DNA of 64,000 nucleotides from an uncultured Pelagibacteraceae bacterium (GTDB lineage: Bacteria > Pseudomonadota > Alphaproteobacteria > Pelagibacterales > Pelagibacteraceae): contig CACNWV010000002.1 of NCBI GenBank assembly GCA_902624195.1, positions 1 through 64,000 on the forward strand, written 5' to 3'. Positions 30,747 through 37,624 of the stretch are shown here, one piece after another; position 1 is the first letter of the stretch, and each line of letters starts with the position of its first letter. The position numbers and the translations under genes were made by a program. A model generated the notes under the pieces. The model did no database searches and was not told the origin of the DNA. It was given only the letters and a program-made list of their open reading frames with translations.

Positions 30747-31980
30747 AATTTAAGGCTAAATCAAATATGTCGTAGTTTTTAAGAACTCCTTTAGATTTAT
30801 AGCTATCATCTATTTTTCTCGAGATAAATATTGGAATATCTGTTTCCCCAAGTCCACCATGTGTTCTTAGTGGTTCTTTTAATTTTGTAAGATCGTGATC
30901 GCTTTCTTTTTTTCCAATTGCAAATTTTTCATTAGATGTAACCACTATATCGCCTATTCTATCCTGTGGTTGTTTTAGTTTTTTTATACTTTCCTCTTTA
31001 TTAATGACCATTTCTACGCCATTTATTGTTTTAATATAATTCATCACTTCATTAATTTTTGATTTATCTTTTACGTAAATAGTTACAAATGATCCAAAAG
31101 ATCCATGATGAACAACATAAGGATCTGTAATTGTACAAACAACATTACACTCATCTTTTCCAAATTTTTTATCAACTTCGTCTTGCATATATATTAAATT
31201 TAAAGATCCATCTTTATTAGTTTTTCCTTTCATACCATGGTCTGCAGTGAAAGAGATTTCACATCCAAGGTCGTAAAGTTTTGACAAATATCCATCAACC
31301 ATGTGATAAAAATCATTTGCCATTTTATCTCCTGGTGCTGCTTTATGTTGTATAAAGTCCGTTGTTGATAGATACATCAAATCTATCTTTTCCTTCTTAA
31401 TAATTTCTACTGCTGCTGCAAAAATAAATTCAGATAAATCCGAACTGTAAACCTCTGGTAAAGGTTTTTTTACTAAATCTAAAACATTTTCTATTCTATT
31501 ATCTTTAAGATTAGCTTTATCTGCTTTTTCAGACGAAAAACAAATCGCTTTACTTAAATTTTTTCCTAATAACTTTCTCAGCTTTTCCTTAGCAGTAATC
31601 ACGGCAACTTTTGCCCCAGCTTTTTCAAAAGCCTCAAAAATTGTTGATGCTCTCAAAAAGGTGTCATCATTCATTAAAGTTTCTTTTCCCTCTTCTGGAT
31701 TAAAAAAGAAATTTCCACAAATTCCATGTATATCGGGTGTTGTACCGGTAACAATTGACATATTGTTTACATTTGTAAAACTCGGCATTGCACATTTACC
31801 TACTTCATAAGTCGATTTGCTTATCATCGACTTCATAAAAGGCATCAAACCCATTCTTATTGCTGTATCAATATATCCTTTTGGCCCTGGCTCACTTCCA
31901 TCCAAACAAATTACTATAGCTGGTTTTGAAGGCCATTTATAAGATTTTCCGTTTACTGAGATTTTTTTGCTCGCTGACAT
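30739..31980 (-). CDS. phnA: Phosphonoacetate hydrolase
   Basis: PhnA cleaves the carbon-phosphorus bond of phosphonoacetate to give acetate and phosphate. It belongs to the alkaline phosphatase superfamily and uses two zinc ions. All expected active-site residues are visible: Asp27, nucleophile Thr69, Asp208, His212, Asp247, His248 and His374. Lys131 and Lys133 in TAKEKLRK lie where the characterised enzyme binds the phosphonate. The length of 413 residues matches. There is no signal peptide, so it acts in the cytosol on imported or internally formed phosphonoacetate. It follows the Pit gene by 2 bases and overlaps phnY. Confidence 0.93.
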   Translation of the reverse strand: MSASKKISVNGKSYKWPSKPAIVICLDGSEPGPKGYIDTAIRMGLMPFMKSMISKSTYEVGKCAMPSFTNVNNMSIVTGTTPDIHGICGNFFFNPEEGKETLMNDDTFLRASTIFEAFEKAGAKVAVITAKEKLRKLLGKNLSKAICFSSEKADKANLKDNRIENVLDLVKKPLPEVYSSDLSEFIFAAAVEIIKKEKIDLMYLSTTDFIQHKAAPGDKMANDFYHMVDGYLSKLYDLGCEISFTADHGMKGKTNKDGSLNLIYMQDEVDKKFGKDECNVVCTITDPYVVHHGSFGSFVTIYVKDKSKINEVMNYIKTINGVEMVINKEESIKKLKQPQDRIGDIVVTSNEKFAIGKKESDHDLTKLKEPLRTHGGLGETDIPIFISRKIDDSYKSKGVLKNYDIFDLALNYG

Positions 31981-31982
31981 TC

Positions 31983-32996
31983 TTAAAAATTATATATACT
32001 AGTTAATAAAAAGCTGCAACAAAAAACGCTTATCGGGATTAGTACCCAAGATAAAAGTATTTTAATTGTATGTTCAGGTTTCACTTCTCTAAATTTATTG
32101 AAAGATGCAATACCAATTATACTCGCAAAAGTAATATGTGATGCGGAAAGCGGCATTGCAAAAATTTGAAATGGTAAATATGTGTTTAAAAAACCGATAG
32201 TGTGATTGGAAGAAAAACTAAATAGTATTAATATTTGTGTAAGAAGTATTGCCAAAGCGGGTACCGGTTTAATATTTGAGATTTGTGAACCAATAGTTCT
32301 AACGATTTTTTGAGAAAAATAAAAAGCTCCTAATCCAATTAATAAAGATGTTAAAAAGTATAATTTCTTATCATCTATTGTCAAATTTAAATTTATAAAT
32401 TCTAACTCCAGAGATAAAAAAGGTGAGTAAATTCCAACTATTGCAGCGGTTAGATGTGCGCCGAGAGCAAAAGCTGCAAGGCATCCAAAAAAAATTAAAG
32501 ATAAACGAATTTGATAGTCAATTTGAAATACGTTTAATTTTAAAACTTTAAATATAAAATTAATTAGCCAACAAAAGAAAATAGAAAGTATAAAAGCGAT
32601 CAAAGGAGTGGCCAACCAAAAATAAATTAATTCTAAAAAAAGTTCATAATTAACATTCAGTTTTTCCACTATTGAGAACGCAACCAATGAGAATATAACT
32701 GATTGAGAGATTGAGCTTGGTATTTTTAGTTTTAGAGAAATGATTGTTACAATTACAACTGGGATTATGATTAAGAATATTTTTTTAAAATCAGGATAAT
32801 CAAGAATTAGATTTCCATATACTTTTGAGGGGTTTTCGGCATTTATTACCGCTCCTAAAATAATAAAAATAATAAAAAATATTATAGCTATCTTGAATTT
32901 TAACATTTTTGATCCAACGGCAGAACCAAAAACATTTGAAGCATCGTTTGCACCAATGATAATAGCTATAGTTGCTATTAATAATATATCTAACAT
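31983..32996 (-). CDS. pit: Inorganic phosphate transporter, PiT family
   Basis: This 337-residue protein has about ten membrane segments. It carries the PiT signatures near the N-terminus (IIIGANDASNVFGSAVGSKM, residues about 17-36) and in the second repeat (AFALGAHLTAAIVGIYSPF and MPLSASHITFASIIGIASF). PiT carriers move metal-phosphate with cations and work in either direction depending on gradients. It lies between a PhoU-like gene and phnA with gaps of 2 bases. Inside a phosphonate-degrading operon it is well placed to export surplus phosphate, though import is the textbook role. Confidence 0.88.
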   Translation of the reverse strand: MLDILLIATIAIIIGANDASNVFGSAVGSKMLKFKIAIIFFIIFIILGAVINAENPSKVYGNLILDYPDFKKIFLIIIPVVIVTIISLKLKIPSSISQSVIFSLVAFSIVEKLNVNYELFLELIYFWLATPLIAFILSIFFCWLINFIFKVLKLNVFQIDYQIRLSLIFFGCLAAFALGAHLTAAIVGIYSPFLSLELEFINLNLTIDDKKLYFLTSLLIGLGAFYFSQKIVRTIGSQISNIKPVPALAILLTQILILFSFSSNHTIGFLNTYLPFQIFAMPLSASHITFASIIGIASFNKFREVKPEHTIKILLSWVLIPISVFCCSFLLTSIYNF

Positions 32997-32998
32997 AA

Positions 32999-33634
32999 TT
33001 AATTTTTAGATGAGGATATAATCAGTCTGTCTGCAACGTCTTCCGAAAGATTGGCTACTTCATCCATTATCTCAACAAAGTATTTCAGATGTACTTTAGT
33101 AGCAAGACCATTTTTAGAATTTGAAAAGATAGTTTTTTTTAATTCAGTACTGACTTTGTCAGCTTTACTTTCTACTTTTGCAACCTCTAAACATTTTTTA
33201 ATAGTAATTTTTTTATCAACGAAAAAACTTCTTGAGCCTTCAATTAGTAATGAGATACATTCTGATGCATAATCACAAAGCTTAAGAAAGTTTTGATCAA
33301 GTTCTGAGTCTACTTTAGGTTTTTCTGTGTTAAAACTATGTGCATTTCCTTGTATTTGCCCTGGTATTTTATCTAAATTTTCAAGCATGCCAAGAACATC
33401 TCCTCTAATCTCTGGAATTAAGGTTTCGCTGTAAATTCTTCTCTCTACATCTCTTCTCAGGGCGTCACATTCACTTTCTAAGTTAGAAATTTGATCAGTA
33501 ACAGTTTGAACTTCCTCAAAATTATTATCAAAATATTTTTGGAGAAGAATTTTAAAAAGGTTATTAATTTTTAAAATATTATCTAAAAATAAATTGATTG
33601 AGGTCATCAATTCTTTCTCGTGACTTTTTAACAT
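32999..33634 (-). CDS. PhoU-like DUF47 (TIGR00153) phosphate transport regulator
   Basis: This is a 211-residue all-helical protein with acidic motifs EVQTVTDQISNLESECDALRRDVER and IPGQIQGNAHSF, characteristic of the DUF47/PhoU-related family that is almost always paired with PiT transporters. It probably controls the neighbouring Pit carrier by direct contact. It overlaps the second phnE by 1 base and precedes pit by 2 bases. There are no membrane segments and no DNA-binding motif. Confidence 0.85.
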   Translation of the reverse strand: MLKSHEKELMTSINLFLDNILKINNLFKILLQKYFDNNFEEVQTVTDQISNLESECDALRRDVERRIYSETLIPEIRGDVLGMLENLDKIPGQIQGNAHSFNTEKPKVDSELDQNFLKLCDYASECISLLIEGSRSFFVDKKITIKKCLEVAKVESKADKVSTELKKTIFSNSKNGLATKVHLKYFVEIMDEVANLSEDVADRLIISSSKN

Positions 33635-34431
33635 TATTGCGTTTCCTTATAAATTTTATCCCGCATGTATGCAGACAGAGCTTCAGAGAAAATTACTAAT
33701 ACAATAATCGACAATATAATTGCCGAAGTTCTAGCATATTCTAATTGAAGAACATTACGCTTTAAATACCACCCCATGCCACCTGCACCAAAAAAACCAA
33801 TAATAGTAGATGCTCTAAAACAAACATCCCATGTGTAAATTAATATTCCTGTGAATGCAGTTTTTACTTGAGGCCATACTCCGTATGCAAAAACCTGCAT
33901 TTCATTAGCACCATTTGATCTCATTGTGTCCACTAGTTTCATATCAACATTTTCTAATTCTTCTGAAAAAAGTTTACCAAAAAAACCTATACAATACATA
34001 GTTAAAGCCATTGTCCCTGCTAACATTCCAAAGCCTACGATCGTAACAAATAATATTGTCCAAATTGTTTCATGAATAGATCTTGCGAATATTATTAAAA
34101 ATTTTCCTATTGGGTATCCAATTCTTTTACTTGGTGTTAAGTTAGCAGCGGCAAGATAAGCAAGTATAGAAGCAACAATGACACCTATTATTAAACCAAG
34201 ATAGCCCATCTGAATACTATCCAATATAGATGCTAGATAACCAGGCTCAAGTGCATATGGAATATCTACAGGATAATATCTGTTAGCTATTAGTTTACCA
34301 AAATTTCCTAAAGCAGAAAAAAATCTATAGAAATCAATTCCTAAATATAAAAAACAAAGATATATTATAAAAAAGAAAAGACTTAAAAATATAAAGTTTT
34401 TTGCATTATTTCTTTTATAAATTTGCTCCAT
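33634..34431 (-). CDS. phnE: Phosphonate ABC transporter permease (second)
   Basis: This is a 265-residue inner-membrane permease with about six membrane segments. The conserved cytoplasmic EAA-type loop reads DTMRSNGANEMQVFAYGVWPQVK (residues about 168-190). FARSIHETIWTILFVTIVGFG is the PhnE-type signature just before it. It pairs with the other PhnE encoded immediately upstream (1-base gap) to form a heterodimeric channel, as in other marine phnCDEE transporters. Confidence 0.93.
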   Translation of the reverse strand: MEQIYKRNNAKNFIFLSLFFFIIYLCFLYLGIDFYRFFSALGNFGKLIANRYYPVDIPYALEPGYLASILDSIQMGYLGLIIGVIVASILAYLAAANLTPSKRIGYPIGKFLIIFARSIHETIWTILFVTIVGFGMLAGTMALTMYCIGFFGKLFSEELENVDMKLVDTMRSNGANEMQVFAYGVWPQVKTAFTGILIYTWDVCFRASTIIGFFGAGGMGWYLKRNVLQLEYARTSAIILSIIVLVIFSEALSAYMRDKIYKETQ

Positions 34432-34432
34432 T

Positions 34433-35245
34433 TTATATTATCCTCTTTCTTAAATAATGAGATAAAACTTCTCCTATTAAAATTAGTCCAACAATAAACA
34501 TTATTACTGTTGTAACACCTGGATAGTTAGACATATGCATTTGTCTAAAAAAAGCTAAACCAAGACCGCCTGCTCCTACAAGGCCCATTACTGCTGATCT
34601 ACGAATATTTATATCCCACTCAAAAATAATCGTTCCTATTACAGTTGGAAGAATTTGAGGAATAATCCCATAGTACATAACATCAAAACCAGAGCCCCCC
34701 GCTGCTCTAATCGCTTCAATCGGTTTTTTATCTGCTCCTTCTATACTTTCTGAAATAATTTTAGAAATAAATCCAACTGATCTAAATGCTAAGGCTAATA
34801 TGCCTGGTAAAGCTCCTAAGCCAACAGCTCCAACAAATATTAATGCCCAAATAATTTCATGAACTGACCTACTAATTGTCATTAGCATCCTAGCAAAACT
34901 AAAGCTAGCCATACCTAAAGGAGTAACATTTTTAGCTCCAAGCCAAGCTACTGGCAATGACATTATCAGTCCTAACATGGTGCCTAAGCACGCCATTAAG
35001 AATGTCTCAAAGGCTGGTTTGATTAAATAAGGCATAATTTTAAAATCTAAACCAACAAAATAAGATAGTTGTTTTAGAATTCCCTCACCAGAACCTATTC
35101 TATGCCAGTCAGTGTCTAGTATAATTATGAAATATACGCTTAAAAATATTACTAATATTGCAATTGTATAAAAAATTATCTTTTTTAAAATTTTTGAAGA
35201 GTTTTGTTTAGTATAATCTTCAACACCTAAATTATAACCACTCAT
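34433..35245 (-). CDS. phnE: Phosphonate ABC transporter permease (first)
   Basis: This 270-residue permease has a long cytoplasmic N-terminus of about 25 residues and about six membrane segments. It shares SRSVHEIIWALIFVGAVGLGALPGILAL and an EAA loop (AIRAAGGSGFDVMYYGIIPQ) with the following permease but is clearly diverged from it. The two lie in tandem after phnC. Together with PhnC and PhnD they form a complete binding-protein-dependent importer. Confidence 0.93.
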   Translation of the reverse strand: MSGYNLGVEDYTKQNSSKILKKIIFYTIAILVIFLSVYFIIILDTDWHRIGSGEGILKQLSYFVGLDFKIMPYLIKPAFETFLMACLGTMLGLIMSLPVAWLGAKNVTPLGMASFSFARMLMTISRSVHEIIWALIFVGAVGLGALPGILALAFRSVGFISKIISESIEGADKKPIEAIRAAGGSGFDVMYYGIIPQILPTVIGTIIFEWDINIRRSAVMGLVGAGGLGLAFFRQMHMSNYPGVTTVIMFIVGLILIGEVLSHYLRKRII

Positions 35246-35250
35246 AGTTT

Positions 35251-36009
35251 TTATAAAACCTCAAATTTGTATAAATCTTGAAGAACTTCGTTTGTAAGTT
35301 TAATAGTTACATCATCAAATTTTTTTTTACCATCCTGTAAACCTAGGATCCTATTTGCAAATTGTTTTGCTAAATCGATATTATGTATATTGCACAATAC
35401 AGGTATTTTTAACTCATCAGCTATTTTTTTTATCAATTCCATCATTTCAACAGCAATTTTAGGATCTAAACTAGATGTGGGTTCATCTACTAGCAGCATT
35501 TCAGGTTCTTGCATTAAAGCTCTAGCAATACCTACTCTTTGTCTTTGGCCACCGCTTAGTTGATCCACACGTTTATTTGCAAAGTCTTTCAATCCAACTT
35601 TTTCAATTAATTCGATAGCCCGACTTACATCTTTTCTACTGAACATTCTGAATAAACTTGAAAAAGTATTCATATAACCTAGCCTTCCAGTTAAAACATT
35701 GTCTATAACTGACATTCGATCTATTAAATTAAATTCTTGAAAAATCATCCCAATTCGTCTCCGAACATTTCTTAATTTTTGACCTTTTAAACTAAGTAAT
35801 TTTTGACCTTTAAAATCAACTTCTCCACTATTTGGATTTGCTAGCTTATTGATGCATCTTATTAGAGACGACTTCCCTGCACCACTTGGGCCTATGATTG
35901 CATAAAAATCATTATTAGCAACTGCAAATGATATATCAAATAATACCTGGGGCCCACCTCTACTATACGTTAAATTTAAATTTTCTACTTTTAAAACTGT
36001 TTCACTCAT
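35251..36009 (-). CDS. phnC: Phosphonate ABC transporter ATP-binding protein
   Basis: PhnC drives phosphonate import. Walker A GPSGAGKSSLIRC (residues about 40-52), Q-loop IFQEFNLIDRMSV, signature LSGGQRQRVGIARAL and Walker B MLLVDEPTSSLD are intact over 252 residues. It is separated from phnD by a strong stem-loop (36030-36060), which may set a higher level of the binding protein than of the rest. Confidence 0.94.
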   Translation of the reverse strand: MSETVLKVENLNLTYSRGGPQVLFDISFAVANNDFYAIIGPSGAGKSSLIRCINKLANPNSGEVDFKGQKLLSLKGQKLRNVRRRIGMIFQEFNLIDRMSVIDNVLTGRLGYMNTFSSLFRMFSRKDVSRAIELIEKVGLKDFANKRVDQLSGGQRQRVGIARALMQEPEMLLVDEPTSSLDPKIAVEMMELIKKIADELKIPVLCNIHNIDLAKQFANRILGLQDGKKKFDDVTIKLTNEVLQDLYKFEVL

Positions 36010-36029
36010 AAAACTTACAAATTAAATTA

Positions 36030-36060
36030 TTGTGCGTTTATACAAAATATAAACGCACAA
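36030..36060 (-). promoter_or_regulatory. Perfect 13-bp stem-loop between phnD and phnC
   Basis: Arms TTGTGCGTTTATA and TATAAACGCACAA are perfect complements around a 5-base loop, in a 66-base gap right after the phnD stop. No run of T follows, so it is unlikely to be a complete terminator. Such stem-loops after binding-protein genes commonly protect the upstream message from 3' decay or partly terminate, giving excess binding protein over transporter. The role is inference; the structure is directly visible. Confidence 0.7.
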
Positions 36061-36075
36061 AATTTATATAACTTA

Positions 36076-36981
36076 TTACTTTTTATTTTTTTTCTTAAAC
36101 TCAGCTTTAGCTTTCGCCAAAGTTCTGATTACATCATAATCTTTGTCCGACATTGGAACAAATTTAGATGATTTTAAGTTAGCTAAGAACTTTTGAGCTT
36201 TCGCGTCATTTCCAAGATTTAGAAATGTTGAAGCGACTGCTTTTTTTATTGGTTCACACAATTTACCACTATATACAAATGGATCTTGTGGTACTGACGG
36301 TGATCTCCATAAAATGTTAAAGTCTTCTAACTTGACTTGACCTTTAGCAACAACGTTATCAAATCTATGACTAGCTACAAAGCCAGCATCAATTTTACCA
36401 CTATGTACTGCTAAAGTAGTTAAATCGTGACCACCAGTATAAACTATTCTTTTCCAGAATTTATCAGCATCAGTATTCATGCTTGGTGCCCAAACTACTC
36501 TTGGAATTAAATCTCCTGATGTACTTCCAGGATCAGCATGTCCAACGGTCGCGCCTTTAAGAGATTTTTGATCAGTAAACTTAGATCCTTTTTTTGTAAT
36601 CAACACTGATTGATATCCAGGTCCTTCATTTTGCATGTAACCTTTCTTTTTTGCGTAAGTTGCAAACACTGTGATTGATGGATCTTCTTTCTTCGCAGTA
36701 ATGTATCCATAGGGACCTAGAACAGCGACATCAACAAATCCTCCAATTAAAGCTTCTGCCACTGATGCGTAAGAAGTAGGCATGTAAAATTCTATACTTT
36801 TGCCAGTGTTCTTCTTTAATTTCTCAAGAAGTGGTCTGTATAGATCAAGTTCGAATGATGACTCTTCAGTTGGTATAATTGAAAATCTTAATTGCTTGGG
36901 ATCCTTACATTTTGAGTATGCAAAGTTTGTTCCCAACAAAAAGATAGTAAAAAATACCAATATTCTTTTTAATGTAAGCAT
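36076..36981 (-). CDS. phnD: Phosphonate ABC transporter substrate-binding protein
   Basis: PhnD is the periplasmic receptor of the importer. The first 23 residues form a signal peptide (LVFFTIFLLGTNFAYS, cleavage before Lys24). The mature protein has the PhnD fold markers DLYRPLLEKLKKNTGK, DVAVLGPYGYI, the anion-binding loop DPGSTSGDLIP and TGGHD. The length of 301 residues is normal. It is the promoter-proximal gene of the operon, translated from a GGGAG element just before the ATG. Specificity among phosphonates cannot be read from sequence. Confidence 0.92.
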   Translation of the reverse strand: MLTLKRILVFFTIFLLGTNFAYSKCKDPKQLRFSIIPTEESSFELDLYRPLLEKLKKNTGKSIEFYMPTSYASVAEALIGGFVDVAVLGPYGYITAKKEDPSITVFATYAKKKGYMQNEGPGYQSVLITKKGSKFTDQKSLKGATVGHADPGSTSGDLIPRVVWAPSMNTDADKFWKRIVYTGGHDLTTLAVHSGKIDAGFVASHRFDNVVAKGQVKLEDFNILWRSPSVPQDPFVYSGKLCEPIKKAVASTFLNLGNDAKAQKFLANLKSSKFVPMSDKDYDVIRTLAKAKAEFKKKNKK

Positions 36982-37090
36982 TTTTTCTCTCCCAAATTGT
37001 TTATTAATTTGGAGATTTGATCCTATTTACAAATAAGTTTCAAACAATTAATGGTTGTAAAATACTAAATAGCACTATAATTGTTTAATT
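36982..37090. promoter_or_regulatory. Divergent intergenic region, phnD leader hairpin
   Basis: This 109-base gap must contain the promoters for the phosphonate operon (minus) and the zinc-ribbon gene (plus). An inverted repeat CCAAATT/AATTTGG (36992-36998 and 37006-37012) with a 7-base loop lies next to the phnD ribosome binding site, so the GG closing the stem is also part of the GGGAG element. I see no clear Pho box (CTGTCAT repeats) and no recognisable riboswitch. Confidence 0.45.
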
Positions 37091-37624
37091 ATGATTTTAA
37101 GTTGTAATTCCTGTGGTAAAAAATTTGTTGTCCCAGATAACGCAATTACTGCCTCTGGCCGTATGGTTCAATGTGGCTCTTGTGGAAATAAATGGAAACA
37201 ATTTCCCCTAAAAGAAATAGCTGAAAAAAAAGCTACTTCAAATCCTAAACCTAAAAAGATCCAAACGCCAAAAACAACAAATAAAATTAATAAGATTTCA
37301 AAACCTAAAAAAATTAAAAGCACCGTTGTTAAAAAACAGAGAGAGATTAGCTTATATTCACCAGAATACCTTGCAAAAAAACACGGCATTAAAATTAATC
37401 AACCCAAACAGCTTAAAATAGATAAAAAAGATAAAGAAGTTTACTTTGGTTTTTATAATTCATTAATTTTATTCATTTTTTTGATTATCTCATTATCTAG
37501 AATTTTATATTTTGCTCAAGATTTAATAATCTTTTATTTTCCGATTTCTGAATTCTATTTAAATTATTTTTTTGAAAGTATTCGCAATATTTTCGAAATT
37601 TGGAAAAATTTAATTAGTTACTAG
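37091..37624 (+). CDS. MJ0042-type zinc-ribbon membrane protein
   Basis: This 177-residue protein begins with a zinc ribbon whose ligands are Cys5, Cys8, Cys28 and Cys31 (CNSCGKKF and VQCGSCGNKW), the MJ0042 finger family common in alphaproteobacteria. A lysine/proline-rich linker follows (about 45-115), then one long hydrophobic segment (about 120-150) and an aromatic C-terminus. It looks like a membrane-anchored protein with a cytosolic metal-binding head. The function is unknown. The 3' end overlaps the convergent fusion gene by 11 bases. Confidence 0.8.
   Translation: MILSCNSCGKKFVVPDNAITASGRMVQCGSCGNKWKQFPLKEIAEKKATSNPKPKKIQTPKTTNKINKISKPKKIKSTVVKKQREISLYSPEYLAKKHGIKINQPKQLKIDKKDKEVYFGFYNSLILFIFLIISLSRILYFAQDLIIFYFPISEFYLNYFFESIRNIFEIWKNLISY

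Noticed and set aside
27338-36981. C-P lyase (phnGHIJKLM), phnX or phnW within the phosphonate block
   Set aside because: Every gene in the block was identified as something else; none has the motifs of these families.
36982-37090. Pho box or riboswitch controlling the phosphonate operon
   Set aside because: No CTGTCAT-type direct repeats and no known riboswitch core could be recognised. Only a small hairpin at the ribosome binding site is supported.
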